A DNA stretch of 64,000 bases from Mugil cephalus (GCF_022458985.1 NC_061789.1:12928357-12992356); one strand, 5' to 3'. Numbered from the stretch's first letter, positions 1 through 12,426 are shown. Notes: generated by a model not told the origin, from the sequence alone. Numbers and translations are program-made.

Positions 1-677
1 CATGTTTACATTGTTTCGTTTTGTGACTGCGCGGTCTGCAAACGGATCCATTAATCTTAAAATGTTACAGTCAGTTCTGATCTGTTTTGATTTGTTTGAT
101 GATTTATGGTCATGCTTATAAGAATTCCTCAACGGCTGCATTAATGCTTTATTATTACTACATTTAATCCAAACCCGGTGTTGTTTGTATCAAGGGGTGC
201 AGTCCAGTGCTGCAGCCAAGTAGCGCTCCACTGTAAGCTGACCATGGAGGCTTTGAAGTACTAAATGGGATGCTGCAATGCCATGCAGTGGATTTATGAT
301 CTACATCCTTGCTATTGTTTGTGTGCCTGCCTCCTCATGTTTATGGATGCCGTTAGTACGGCTACAAACAGAGGCAGCGAGTTCATGTTAGCATGCAGCT
401 GGTGAAGCGCCTTTTGTTGTTGTTGCCTGAGATTTTGCATCTAATGTTTTGAGAGCAGGCATGGCAGTTTTGTAGCTTTAGGTAAAACCCACGCAATGCT
501 GACCTTGACTGCCTTTGGTTATCTTTTAGCCAGGAGTCAAAGGTATTGATTTATTTCCAGTGTGTTCCAGTCTGCTACGTTTGATATCAGAAACAATCTG
601 TTTTGAATTTCTCGACTATTTCTTTCTCAATTCGAAAACCCTTTTCTTTATTTTCTGCTTCATCTTGTCGCTTCCAG
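1..677 (+). other. tbc1d16: last intron of tbc1d16 (3' part)
   Basis: Non-coding sequence upstream of the terminal tbc1d16 exon. I looked for the penultimate exon, which should encode the end of the TBC domain just before the lysine preceding ARSLLYQF, and did not find it, so it lies to the left of the window. The 3' end has a long pyrimidine-rich tract ending in cttccag at 671-677, a good splice acceptor. No repeat is recognised. Confidence 0.7.
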
Positions 678-977
678 GCCCGCAGTCTTCTCTACCAGTT
701 CCGCCTCCTACCCAGGATCCCATGCAGCCTACACGACCTTTGTAAACTGTGTGGCCCGGGGATGTGGGACAGCCGCTACATCCCCACTGTGGAGTGTTCA
801 GGTGAACACTCGGACTCACAGAGTTGCCCCTATGGAGGCACCTCCGTCCCCCAGGCCTCCTCGCCCTCGCCGTCATCCACACCCACGCCCTCACCTAACC
901 CTACCCCTACACCTCCACCGGAGGGCAAGAGAGGCTCCAAAACACGGGACATTTTCACCTTCCGGAAACAGTCTTGA
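678..977 (+). CDS. tbc1d16: tbc1d16 terminal coding exon (TBC1 domain family member 16, C-terminus)
   Basis: TBC1D16 is a GTPase-activating protein for Rab GTPases; Rab4A is the reported substrate, acting in receptor recycling. Only the last coding exon is here, 99 codons plus TGA. Its start, ARSLLYQFRLLPRIPCSLHD, continues LCKLCGPGMWDS and is nearly identical to the segment that follows the catalytic TBC domain in vertebrate TBC1D16, so I recognise it directly. The catalytic residues are in upstream exons outside the window. After a cysteine-containing stretch (IPTVECSGEH, then SCPYGGT) comes a linker of about 25 residues rich in Pro, Ser and Thr, longer than I recall in the human protein. 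The protein then ends with a basic tail, GKRGSKTRDIFTFRKQS. Codon use is GC3-rich, as in a real exon. The gene reads toward cbx4, as in human. Confidence 0.9.
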   Translation, partial: ARSLLYQFRLLPRIPCSLHDLCKLCGPGMWDSRYIPTVECSGEHSDSQSCPYGGTSVPQASSPSPSSTPTPSPNPTPTPPPEGKRGSKTRDIFTFRKQS

Positions 978-2750
978 GGTCGAGGTTACGGGGGAGCTTT
1001 TTGCTCGTATCGATCTGTGTTAGCACAGCAGATGTTTGGATTCATCTGAACTCCTTGCTGCCCTGTGACCTCTCTCTACACACTGTCCATGCTTTTAATT
1101 TCACCATCGAATGTGTATTTTTGACACTGGACTCTTTCATGTGGTGCAATGTGGAACACTGCCTTATCAGATTGTTGTTTTCAGCATTCGGTATGACATG
1201 AATCGGCAATGGGGGCAGTTTGCTGTCGGACAGACCACAAGTCAAGAAGCTGCTTTCCTCTCGATGCAGAACGGACAATCACCAGCCACTATGTTGGTCT
1301 GGAGCTTCTTCAGGTTCTAGTCTGTTTTTCCTCTGGGTTTCTGGGCAGGGGTCATATCAGAGTCTGAAGCAACTGGGCTGCATTCTTGCAGAGTCTGACC
1401 TTGGGTCAAATGAAACTGCGGACTCATTCACAGAACTTGAACTTGAACTTTTGTTCTTGTGTTCTCACAAAGGGACATTTGTGTTAATATCCAATAATAT
1501 GTGCACATCTGAAGCCTGAGCAGGACATTTTAAAACACAGAATCCTCGATGTTAACAAAAAAGGGAAAGTCTACAAATGAATTACAATGAAATACTGTCC
1601 CTTTTACATTTCGTTCAACTTAATTTCTTCAGCGACTGAATGTTTGATTTTATCCGCAGTTACAAATATTTAGCAATATTATATCCTTGCATGTGCAATT
1701 CTTTACGTATAGAGGGCACGATATATTTGTAGCTGGAAAACAGTCCAAACTAAAAGTAAGAATGTGTTTACATTACAGACACTCACGTGATAGGGCTTCT
1801 CATATTTCCTCATCGGATGGCGGTAAGGAGCATTCTTATAATTACTCAAAAAAATGGTGTTTCCTGACAAGCAAGAGGAAGACAAAAGTGTGTTTCCTTA
1901 TGATTCAGATTCTGAGTCAGACTTAGGCATTCGCATCACCCGTTGAGCAATAGGAGTTTTGCCATTTTGCCCATTATCATGAAACATAAAATGAATCTAC
2001 TATCTGATGCATGGGATGGATATGACAGCATTGTCACCAAAGAGAGCATGGATTGTGGTGTTATCCTGACAGAAAAAAAATATGACTTTCTGTTCTACTT
2101 GAAATTTCCTCTTCTGTGTCAAACCATGTTTAGATGGAGTTTTGAAGCACAGTTTTGCTGTTGTTGTTTTTTTTTTCTTTCTAATTGCATTCTTTCCACT
2201 TTCACCTTAAAATGAATGAATCAGATGAAGCTAAGAATCAGTCCACATGAATGTATCTGTCTTCTGCTTCTTCTCACTCGACGGCGGTATAAAACACCGT
2301 GGTAAACCAGTGGGTGTATGCGTGTAAACTTTAGTAACCTCTAAATACGTAGTAAGCCATACAAGGTCACTTGAGCATTGACTTTAATTAAAGCAGTCAT
2401 CCTGAAAGAGAACCTGGGAGAGAGGGAGGAAAGACAAGCTGGTCGTTAATGTGTCTGAGCTCAAGTCAGTAGTTAAGGTGGTCTCCACCTGAAACCTTTC
2501 CCCTCTGAGAGCTTTTGAGTGACACACTTGGGGATGGAAACCGCTTTAAATTCCTGCTAAAATGTTACATTAATACCTTCAATCAGCCTCGCCCAACCCC
2601 CCTGTCACTTGCTCTCTAGCTCTTCCTCTTTGTTTCTCTTGTGGTTTCCCGCACTCTCACTCAGTGAACAGTCTTTGCAAAAGACATTCAATAACTGCTC
2701 TTCCTTATTTCTTATCATGTGCAGCTGGAAATGACATTTATTGAAGGCAG
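978..2750 (+). other. tbc1d16: presumed tbc1d16 3' UTR and flank
   Basis: Unique, moderately AT-rich sequence directly downstream of the tbc1d16 stop codon. The open frames of 60-100 codons in it have no coding character. I could not identify the polyadenylation site: an ATTAAA lies near 2,390 and an AATAAA at 3,497-3,502, and either could serve. The UTR end is therefore undetermined. Confidence 0.4.
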
Positions 2751-2779
2751 GGTGACTGCGTTGACATGAGTTACATCAG

Positions 2780-3290
2780 AAATGGTTAAAATGTGTGCGT
2801 GTGTGCGCGTGTGTGTTTGTCTTTATGTAGTTGTGTGGACTAGTGCTTAACAGCACAGTTGCGAGGACATTTTAGCTGTTCTTCATAACATTTTTAGGAT
2901 TAAAGCTTTTAGGGTTACCTAATTAGGGTGTTATATCTCACAACTATCTAAAGACCAATATCTGTGTTTGTGTGTGCATGTACTTGTCTTTATGTAGTTG
3001 TGTTGGCACAACACTAATATTGTGAGGACATTTTAGCTGGTCCTCATAATGTTTTTAGGGTTAAAATTTGTCTTTGGGGCTAATGGGTCATAATGGTCCT
3101 TACAACTATAGAAAGACTAATGTTTGTTAGTGTGTGTGTGTGGACTTGTGCAGCTGTCTTTGTGAGAACTAGGTTGAGTTTTAAGACCACTGACACTTTC
3201 CCATAAGGGGCTTTTTGAGATTTTGGGTAAGAACGAGGGGTGAATGCATTATGTCCTCACAAAGACAGGTACACAAAGGTGTGTGTATGG
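2780..3290. repeat. fish-type GT-rich dispersed repeat with internal tandem copies
   Basis: Two diverged copies of one unit follow each other, starting near 2,818 and 2,979. Each has tttatgtagttgtgt, then gaggacattttagct, then a TTAGGG-like stretch, then a cataatggtcct-like stretch. A third part (3,120-3,290) ends with gtcctcacaaagacaggtac, the reverse-complement style end. The phrase about GAGGACATTTT with flanking GT runs is one I know from many teleost introns and intergenic regions. Related pieces lie at 20.86-21.03 kb and 23.86-23.99 kb. Confidence 0.6.
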
Positions 3291-6200
3291 GACTGATCTC
3301 ATGAATTTAAAATTATTAACATTGAAATCACATTGTTTACACAGACACTGCAAGTCACTAGCTTGACTATTCTCATTTAAAGGGGTTGTTGTGAATTATG
3401 GCCACGAATGTACAATGTTGCTGTTAAGGTCTACAATACGTTGATGTATTATTGCACACATCACAGAAAAAAGAGCTCATTCTTACAATTGGTATCAATA
3501 AAAAGAACAACAGTCATATAATTCAGTCATAATTTAATGAAACAGCTCGAGAAGATGTTTTGCTGGGACCATATACCAAGTGTGCGGATAAGAAATGTAA
3601 TTTCATTAAGAAAACACAAATGTTCACAATACCATCACCAGCATCATCTTTACTCACTGCTCAGTTTTTAGCAGTTTCTGTGCTTTATTAAATAAATACA
3701 GATATCTGGAAGTTATGTGAAGTTATGTATAAATAAATATACCGGTCATGGAGAGTTCTTTGAAAGTCATTATCAAGTCATAGGTGGTCAATTATGGGTC
3801 AAAATGCTGAAGCTAAATTTATTTAAAGCAATTTTATCTCTATAGTATGAAAAGCTTTTTTAGTACCAATAATACATTTATAATCATAATAATAAAGCAT
3901 TTTGGATCCATGTGCCCAGATGTTTTTGCTATCATAAGGTCTTTGCAGTCTGTCTAAATGGCAAGATTAATTAAGTCTGGAGGGGTGGGGTGGAGTGGGA
4001 CAAACGATATTCAGGTTTTATCCAAAAAAAAAAACAACAAACAAAAAAACATAAAATTTTGATGGCATTGATACAGATTCACAGTCTACAGGACAATAAA
4101 TTGATCACTCCCTGTATGATTTTCTGTAGATTCAAATATTTAATTCAGTAACATCCTGGTTTTCTGATTGGTCTGATTTAAATTGGCAATAAAAGGTATT
4201 TACAGAAACTGCATAAATGACAACAGACCATCCCTGCCATAATCTTGAGGTAACGTGGAGGTGACACAGCTGACATTAGTTACCATGCTTGTGTTTTTCC
4301 TTTACATTTTTGAAGAATCCCAGCTACAAGTTTCAATTCTAGCCAAGCCACTAGAATGGAAAACATATCGTTTCCCTATTCTAGCAGGTGTAGGAAGTTG
4401 AGACTTGACAAATGGTAGTCAAAAGCCTTATGATTTACACAAAAATAAAATAAAAAATTAGTGTCTAATGGTGATTATACAATTAGGTTTAAGTCAAATG
4501 TAAAAGCAGTAAATTTAATGAACAGAACAAAACTGACGTGTAGTGTATTTTTATTATTATTATTTGTTTTTTACCAGTGCGCTTTACAACATTAAAAGCA
4601 ATTTATTTCTAGGGCGATTAAGGTAACAACAGTGACAGACAAACTTCACAGTGAGGCCCCTTTGTGTTAAATTACCTAATTTCCTGGACTGTGAACTGGT
4701 TTTGCTCGACAGCATCAGGAGAAGCTGAACGCCAGCCACCAGCTTCCTGAAGCAGTTTCTTGGTTTCTAATAACCTTTTACATTTACCCGAGACGCAGCA
4801 GACAGTAGAGAGCACGGTTGTGGAAGCTCAGAGCTGAACCGCTCGCCTAACTGCGCTGCCCAGCAGTTTCTGAGAAAACTGTTACCGCACAGGCCCAGCA
4901 GATGCACGATTCACCTGCAGTTAAATAATGAATTATCATTTCCCTTCTATGTTTTTGTGTGCCGTGCCTGTGTAGATTCATCTTGAAAGCTGTTGTTGTG
5001 TGGTTAAAATGTTTTTTCAAGATGTCACCTTTTCACTCGTAGATTATAGATATCCACCCTTAACCGGTTTTGGGTGCTCCCCGCTCAAAGCACCGGCCTT
5101 CATGCGCGCTCCTGAGCAGCCGCCTGGTTGTAAAATCTTGTTTTGTAACATGCCTTCCCCTTCACTCTACATAGATGAGAAAAAAAAAAGAGAAAGAAAA
5201 AAAAAAGATGAGGTGTGAATTTTGCTTCACAGGGGATTTCCAGTCCAGTTTTCTGACAAACAATGTAAGGCCTCCTGTGAGAAAAGGCAGCAGAGGCAGG
5301 CGGTGCGCTTCCCAGAGTTTAACCCTAAATGACCTAGCTGCAGTGAGTCTCATCAGCCTCTGAGGTTTGTTGTGGGTTTCGGGTGAAGGTCTCAGGCGTT
5401 TGACGGCTGATTGTCGTGGACAGCTGCAGAGAGGGTATCAGACACTGTCATCAGGTGGCCAGTTCCTTGAACAGGAAATTTCAGACATCTTTCGGGAAAG
5501 AGTCAGACGCACTTGAGCATTTTGGTTTAGTTAGTCAGTGGATCCAGGAAAACAAATGAATTTTCTCTGCAGGACCCAAACATCTTATGAATGTATTTTT
5601 GGCGCACATTTCCTCAGCAGCCAGTGACTGAACAGGACTTTTTCTCCCCGTCTGTAAGCCTGTTTGCCTTCTCCCTGTCTTAATTCTTTAACCACTCACT
5701 GTGTTAACCAGGTCTATAGTGTAGAACATGAATATAATGGGTTTCAAAATGAAAACGAGGAAAGTTTCTTAACCTGTACCCTGAGATCACCCAGAGACCT
5801 AATCCATCGTAGGCAGTTCTCTACTGTAAGTGTGATTATACTGCTATCCAGAGACCCCCGCTGCCTCCGATGCCGGGGCCTGCCTGCCTGCCTGCAATTA
5901 CAACCCATTAGCCTTTGATTGAGAGCCTATCTCAGGGCTAATGCATTTCTATAACAGTAAACTAGATAAAGAAAAAATGACAATAAATACATAAATGAAT
6001 AAAACGCCAGTTCTCATTACTCAGATCTTTGGCCTTTTTGCGTCACTGTAGTTTTTTTATCTGCAGGAAAAAACAAAAAACAAAAAAAACGACTGTACAT
6101 GTGGATGTTGTACAGTTGCATCAACTGCATGAAACTACCCTGTATGCCTTGGAGCTGAGTTGCTCGTCGGAGGTGTTTTGCCTATATCTACATAGATTAC

Positions 6201-6540
6201 AGACACTTTATTGCAAAATTTATTGATAAAATCTGTGGTTTAACAGTTAAATGCATTTCGCCATGTGGCCAGCCTTTTGTTCGTAGTGTGTTACAGGTCC
6301 ACGCTATCGGCTTTTTGTGTTGGAGTGGCACACCTTCTCTGCTCTACCGCTCATTGCTTATGAATCTTTCTAAAAACCTGCCAGTGCTTACATGTGTTAC
6401 TGCTTCCAAGTTACTACTTCTTTTTCTCAACCCCCCCGCTTTTCCGCCCCGTCAAATGCTCCCATTGTTGAATTATAGCCCTTTCCTCCCCTCCTCCTCC
6501 TCAATTCTCTGCTTTCCCTTGCCTTCGCCTGAGTGACAGT
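3291..6540. other. intergenic, no gene seen
   Basis: AT-rich unique sequence with short A-runs near 4,024 and 5,179, an AATAAA at 3,497, and a short TGCC run near 5,880. The block from about 4,640 to 4,920 and the GC-richer 5,040-5,560 are unique and more complex than their surroundings, but nothing in them points to a specific function. The open frames are chance ones. Confidence 0.5.
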
Positions 6541-6785
6541 GTGGGGCCTGGCTACTCTCTTGTCATGAGGCCTGCACTGAGCGTGGGGTTATTACTCCCT
6601 AATTATCAATTATGGGGCTCGGCTTCCACACCTGGAGCAGGCCAGGCTGGGAATGAGCTTAGTCCATTAGGATGGACCTCCGGCTGGGCTGTTTATAGAG
6701 GGGGCTGGGCTCTACCCTCTGGAGGTGTTAATGGACCTTCCAGGGTTACAATCATCAGGCTGATTCACCAGGGTCTATGATAAAA
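6541..6785. promoter_or_regulatory. candidate cis-regulatory block with a homeodomain-type core
   Basis: A unique, balanced-composition block inside AT-rich DNA. It contains ccctaattatcaattatgg at about 6,598-6,616, two TAATT/AATTA homeodomain cores on opposite strands 4 bp apart. It also has ccattagg near 6,664, gtttatag near 6,690, gttaatgg near 6,727 and cagggttacaatcatcagg. Dense HD-type sites in non-repetitive intergenic DNA beside a Polycomb gene suggest an enhancer. Conservation cannot be tested here. Confidence 0.3.
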
Positions 6786-7510
6786 GTCTGAAAGGGTAAA
6801 CCCACGCTCAGCTGTTTGGCAGGCTGGGATTTTGGTGCCGCTACAGCGATAGAGTTTGTAGCTTTGACTGTACACGGCATTTTAAAATGTTTTTTTTTTT
6901 TTTTTACATGAATTTTCCAAAAATTATTCACAGATATTTGTTTTTCAGGGGACGTAAATTTCATTTGCGGGAATAATTTAGTCAGAGGAAATGAGTCAAG
7001 TTGCCCGATCACCTAACAACAACAAGAAGGTTCATGACTTAAATCAACTTTTCTGTTTGGAGATCGGTTGCCAAGCCAAACTTTCCAGCGCACAAAGATT
7101 ATGGTGGAGGAACTTGGATTGTAGTAGCTCTGTTGGGATCAAAATTAGGCCAAATGAACATTGCCAGGCCCGGCCCTATGTGGAGGTGGACAAATGAGTA
7201 ACAGTGACGTAGTACTTCATGCCATCCTAGCGCCGTTGAGTTTTAATTGTTTCCAACACGATTGGTTGCTGGATTTCCCAACTTGTGTGCAGACGTATTT
7301 CTTTTCCCTGTGTTGGTTAAAACACACCCAATGGAATGGGATGGAGTCCCAATGGCTAGGAGTGTGCATGTTCGAGAAAGAATTGCACTTTCGGCACAGC
7401 TTCATTTAATTCAAGGTGCTTGGAAGGGTAAAAGAAATAGGACAACTCCAGCAACACCTGTATATGGAACGTGGTATCCCTATGCCTTCACATGCTAGGT
7501 TGCCTGGTAA
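6786..7510. other. intergenic, no gene seen
   Basis: Unique AT-rich sequence with a T-run at about 6,890-6,905. No motif or repeat is recognised. Confidence 0.4.
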
Positions 7511-7514
7511 ATCA

Positions 7515-7625
7515 AAAATAGCTGCTGGTGTGAATGTGAGTGTGAGATGGGCGGGTGACCTGTCCAGGCTATACTCCACATCTTTCCCAATACAGGATCC
7601 CTACAGGATAAGGGACTAGTGTTCA
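7515..7625. repeat. degenerate fish interspersed repeat fragment
   Basis: The order gtgtgaatgtgagtgtgagatgg, gggtgacctgtccaggcta, then acaggataag follows a very common teleost repeat, whose intact copies read gatgggctggcgacctgtccagg and later caggataagcggtata. The copy is truncated and diverged. It is recognised from memory of the family, not by alignment. Confidence 0.5.
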
Positions 7626-9080
7626 GGCAGGGGAGGCTTTCTCTCCAAGTCAGACTGTCAAGCGCACAAGTGTAAATGGCTAAGTCTGAATTTATCCACT
7701 GTTTTTGGAGGTTGACTCATATTATCGCATAGAATATTCTGGATCCAACACTTTCCGGCCGTTTTGGAATAGCCGATAGTGATAATTTTTTGCGGCCTCC
7801 CATAAAAAAACAAGCACCAATGGTTAAATGTGTACTACTGTGTACATCCCATCATAGTTTCATATAGTTGAGTATAATTCTGTTTTAGAGGTTACAAAGG
7901 AGGAAATGTGGGGCCATCACCTATTGAATCTGCTCAACAACTATAATTACCATGTCACTCCACAGCCAAAATTTGCAGCGACGTTAAAAAGAATTCGCTC
8001 TTGCTTTGTTGAAAGTGCTCAGCCAGCTCAGCGTTTCCTTTGGTTCTCGGAGCGTGTTACATTCAGAAAACGGGCAGCACTGAAAGAAAACTACTCCGGT
8101 TTTCTTTACACAAGTAGAAATTCTACTCCTCGCGCAGCACGTCATTTGCATGTAGCCGCTCATGTCTTTCGACAAGAAATACTGATCAAGCGTGACGGAA
8201 GATTGATCGGCGCTTTCCACCACCGTCTGCACCCTCATCTGGTATAAACCTTTTCCCGCTGCTTCTGCTCTTCTTCTTTCCCATTCACTGTTACGGAGCA
8301 TAGGGCACTCAAAATAATGATTTGCTTTCTCAAACCCGGGCAATGCGATATGGGATGACTTGGACATTCTTACATTACACTATATGATGTGTGCTTGTCT
8401 GGTCTTTTCAACGGGTTAGTTGTGTTAGCCGAAGGAGTCTAGCATATGCCAGGCCAAAGCCGTGCACAATTTCGTTCACGTGAGGTGAAATGAAAAATGA
8501 TGGCATTTCATCAAAAATTTTATCCCGCCAATCTGCGGGCGTGGGGGTAGGGAAGGGGGGGAGGGTGGGGGGGGGGGTGGTGGGAAGCAGCTTGTTCTCG
8601 GAGGATTGAGGGTGACAGAGGTGAAGATATATGTTATGACTTTCTGTGTCTTTTACAGCTCACGGGTTGTTTTGAGCCTTTGCCGTGCGAAATGCCTCAG
8701 AGATATGTCGCAGGTGTCGCGATGGATTGCGGAGCGTGCCGTGTTGACGTTAAGTTTGCGTTCCGGTTTTGCACCGCGTGAGCGTGACACATTCGGTGAT
8801 ACAGATTTGGACTCATGAGAAAATGTGTGCCGTGTCTGTGCCCGAGGTCCCCGCCCAGTCACTCTCCCTGGCGGCGTGCGTGTGGTTTTGCATGTGCTGG
8901 TGGAGGAAGAGGCAGGAAATGAATGACTATGGGAACAATTTGCATTTATTTTCTTACTAGAAGAGATCAGTGAGTCATAGAAGATTGGAAAAATGGCTTT
9001 AAGCTCATCTCATGAAAGACATTTTCATGTACTTTATTATTGCATAAAGGTCCCAGAAGGACATCAGTGAGTCACGCTGA
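7626..9080. other. intergenic, no gene seen; G-rich tract near 8.55 kb
   Basis: Mostly unique sequence. A G-rich tract at 8,541-8,584 has at least five runs of three or more G separated by one to three bases, enough for an intramolecular G-quadruplex on the + strand. The open frames of 113 and 127 codons near 7,906-8,367 overlap each other on opposite strands and have no recognisable domain. Confidence 0.45.
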
Positions 9081-9082
9081 TG

Positions 9083-9425
9083 CGCTTTCTCTTTCATTAT
9101 GTTGTGTAGGTCTCCCTTGTCCCTTCAAAACAGTTGTGACTCATTAGAGAATGGACATTGGCCTTCTGAGTGTGACCTCTGGTATCCTTTGGGATGTTTG
9201 TGTTCCGGGGAGGGGTTGTTCCAGTGCTTCCCACAGATACTTTATCAGTTTGGGATCTAGTAACCTTGGAGGCCAGGTCAACACCTTGTGCTGCTGAGTT
9301 GTTCCTAAACCATTGTTGAGCGTCATTGCTATGGGGTGGAGGAGCCTGGTCTGGCCCAGATGGGTGGTATGTGTCAAAAGTTCCTAGCAGAACATTGAAT
9401 TGTCACAAGATGGTCAATATTAATC
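9083..9425. mobile_element. degenerate non-autonomous DNA transposon copy (same family as 15.2 kb)
   Basis: In order it shares cttcaaaacagttgtgac, ggccttctgag, ggaggccaggtcaacacctt, catt-gct-atgggg, gggtggtatgtgtca and gaacattgaattgtcacaagatg with the better-preserved copy at 15,232-15,605. The terminal inverted repeats are eroded. The shared internal order shows that both derive from one shortened ancestor rather than from two independent deletions. Confidence 0.6.
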
Positions 9426-9892
9426 ACTTCTCTTAATGTTATCACCAATTTGTGCATATCCTTTGAAAGTGCCAACATTATTTTTTTCTCAGAAAACATT
9501 AACAAATATTTGTCCTCCAATTTTATGCAGGTTTAGTTGGGAATTCAGCATTGGCCAGAGGTAGGTAGTGATTCTAGGAAAAAAAAAAAGATTCTTGCTA
9601 GACTTGATGCCTGATATGTCGAGACATTTTATTTAGTATGAATAATCACCAGTATCTGCTTACCTTTATGTTTTCCTAATTGAGTTCTGTCAGGTGGCGG
9701 TGCCTCAGGGATCTGGACGGGACGAGGATCGGCCTCCGATGAGCTCAACCTGAGATCCAGATGGGAAGACTAGAGGTGAACAGGTGGAGGAGAGGTAACA
9801 CCAGTTTTAAAGTGAAATGAGAACAAGCAGACGGGCTGGTGGAGATCAAGTCAAAGAGTCAAATTATTAGAGAAATTGTACAAATATGGACA

Positions 9893-9926
9893 ATATCCAA
9901 AATCTTTGGTTGATTAGACATTTGTT

Positions 9927-9958
<32 letters not shown>

Positions 9959-10110
9959 TTTAATTTCCCTCCACAAATTTAAATTTATTTAAATACACAT
10001 TAACATGAATCCAACATATTTTACTAAAGGGATAGCTTAATATTGAATGCTAAATGATAATAATAATGTATATTTATAAATAGCAGGCCGAGTTTAATAT
10101 AGAACCTGTT
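9893..10110. repeat. dispersed repeat, copy 1 (pair with 22.19 kb)
   Basis: This segment and 22,188-22,385 share, in the same order and strand, ttggttgattagacattt, a TA/T-rich spacer, acattaacatgaatc-aacat, aagggata, then agcttaatactgaatg-like, tatatttataaatagca and gccgagtttaatatagaac. They are separated by 12 kb and differ by small indels, so they are copies of an interspersed repeat. The element class was not determined. This copy contains a (TA)n run at about 9,930-9,950. Confidence 0.6.
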
Positions 10111-11780
10111 TGGAGGTTCTTGGCCTAGTTCGTCATCCATAATCCATAAAAAAAACAACCTCACTACTACATCAAATGCCTTCCATACTGAGCTAAATGA
10201 CAGTTTGATTAACCATTGCTTTGAATGACAGCGCCTGGATATTTTAGGAAAATTATTGAGCCCTCTTAAAATTTTAAACCATATGTTAATGAGCCATTTT
10301 TAAATGTTGTAAAATCAAGAGATCAGCTATTGATGTTTTTTTTCTTTTTCTTTTCATTGAATTAGTCCACATAAGAAACATACATTAAAAACAACAACCG
10401 CAAACATCTTACAATAAATCCTACAATAACAGGTAATTAAACATTTAAAAAAACTGACTGAAATACTGATACTGATTAAAAAAAAACTGTATAATGGAGA
10501 AATTGTCTTGTAGCTGGGTAAAATCCCTTCAACCGCTGATGATGAAATTCATCAGCAACCATCTTGACGACCATTAGTTGCCATGATGTGTCCACACACA
10601 CTCGGAGCATTAAGAGGGAGTCTTAATGCCGTCCCTGTTGTGCTGCTCACCGGGGGCCGTGGGATATGTGCACTGACGCAAGCTCCCGTCTCTCTTGGGC
10701 AGCCATGCAGGTAAATAAACCGGTGATTGCGTGCCAAGGGAAGACGTCACATGTACAAATGGAAAAAGAAAAAAAAAAAAAAAAAAAAAAGGAGCCTGTT
10801 GATCACTGGCTGGATAGCCACAGTAACAGTACTCTGTGTCCTGACTCTGTCTTTCTCTCTCTCAGCCTCAGCGTGAGCTTCGGATCAATCTTTAATCGGG
10901 TGACTGGAGTACAAATCTTGTATTGACCTGCAGGAATAATTCTCCTGTATCATTTAGTGGGATTTAATTGCCTCCGTAGAGGTTCTTGCCTGTAAATTAT
11001 TGATCCCCATAAAGAGGGAGGTGATAAAAAAAAATAGCCTTTCACCTTAATTAGTGATCATTTTAAAGAAATGGTATTAACATGAAACTAGTCCTGGACT
11101 CTGACATATGCAGATTAGTCATTCCTAGCGAGGCCGTGTGCCAGAGACATGTCACCTCAGCCAGAGGATAGTGATACCTCTCATGTGTTGGTTCAGTCTC
11201 AGTGTGCCATGAATAATTTGTCACTCCTTGTTACGGCTTTCAGAGTCTCTGTGGCTTGTGCCCTGCAGAGATATTTTAATCAGCCTAAACTGTGCGCCGC
11301 TTCCACTTTACTGTGTGCTTTTGTGCGTCATTTGTTTGTCGTCTGGTGCTTTCGTTTGACTCAGGGCTGGAACACGTCAGTGTTTGAAATGCGTGTAAAT
11401 AAGCGGTGTGTCATAACCTTTCCGATCCTTTTTTGACGAATCACCTCTTTCACATTGGTTCGGTTGCTGGTGCTTTGGCAGCGCGTGCTCGTCTCCTTCC
11501 TCGCGCTATAAGGCATTAGCTGCCATATGCAACAGTGCGTCAATTAGAGTGTATCTAGCGCTAACAAAGCGCTTCGTTGGGGGCTCAGTTCCTCCCGGTC
11601 TTGAATCCGAATCTTTGCAACTTCCAGTGAAAAGCACTTGTAACACTACGAGGCCTATCCACCATTATCCTTCTTCACCATTATTCATCTCCAATAAGCG
11701 TCCTAGCTCCCTTCAGGGCAACTAGACGAGGTTTGAAGCAATTCAATCCTAATCAGACACTGTTTGCTGCCTGTTTTTTT
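10111..11780. other. intergenic, no gene seen
   Basis: Unique sequence with a 21-base A-run at about 10,770-10,790. The complex block 10,790-11,560 contains an unremarkable 95-codon open frame with no coding signature. Confidence 0.4.
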
Positions 11781-11792
11781 TTGTTTTCTTAT

Positions 11793-11811
11793 GGGGGGGG
11801 GGGGGGGGGGG
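11793..11811. repeat. poly-G run
   Basis: Nineteen consecutive G residues, followed at 11,873-11,905 by a GGT/GGC-rich tract and another G run. Homopolymers of this length are error-prone in assembly and can form quadruplex structures. Confidence 0.8.
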
Positions 11812-12024
11812 TGTGTTGGCTGTTATGTTCTCTCACAATGTGAAAGGCACGGCGCCTCAGGCACAGCTGACTGTGGTGGTGGTGGTGGCGGTGGTGGGGG
11901 GGGTATGGGCCCCACAAGGGACCCCATGGTCGCTCCGCGGGGAGGAGTTCCTAATCCTGGATTATTCTCCCAGACCCGCAGCCAGCTGGATTAGGGGATA
12001 GTCGCTGGAAAAGGGCACCGTCAG

Positions 12025-12130
12025 CACTCTTTCCTCAGCAGCTCAGTGGATTAGGCGCTCGAGCTTCCAGAGAGGGTGCGGAGCGGTGAGCCTCGCCGGT
12101 TCCCCCCCTCACAGCTACCATACATGGAGA
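12025..12130 (+). repeat. tRNA-like (SINE-type) fragment, tentative
   Basis: The stretch agcagctcagtggattagg resembles a Pol III A-box region. It is followed by gcgctcgagcttccagagag and later by ccggttcccccc, a weak B-box-like end. This arrangement is typical of tRNA-derived SINE heads in fish. There is no clear tail or target-site duplication, so the call is tentative. Confidence 0.35.
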
Positions 12131-12426
12131 TGGAAATAGAGAAAGGGGGGGCGGCTGACCGTGCACCCGTACCGCGTGGAGGCTCGATTTTTCCAGTCCT
12201 GACATGGGGTGATCAAATGCGGTGGATTAAGTGTAAAAGATCATTTCAATAAAGGCCGGACCCACAATATGTTAAGTTGATTACACTCATTGCGGCAATG
12301 ACATGCCTCACGCGTGGCTCCTGCTGTCAGAGGGATGAAAGCTCACACGGAGTCTCAAACTCTGACGAGGAATGGGAGGTTCCTAAATGGCTTATTTAAA
12401 GAAAAAATAAAAATAAAACATGTATA

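Noticed and set aside
2780..3290. A new tandem satellite
   Set aside because: The words match a dispersed GAGGAC/GT-rich repeat known from many fish loci, and other pieces occur in this window, so it is not locus-specific.
12025..12130. A real tRNA gene
   Set aside because: Only A-box-like and weak B-box-like words are present, and no cloverleaf can be drawn. It is kept only as a tentative SINE-type fragment.
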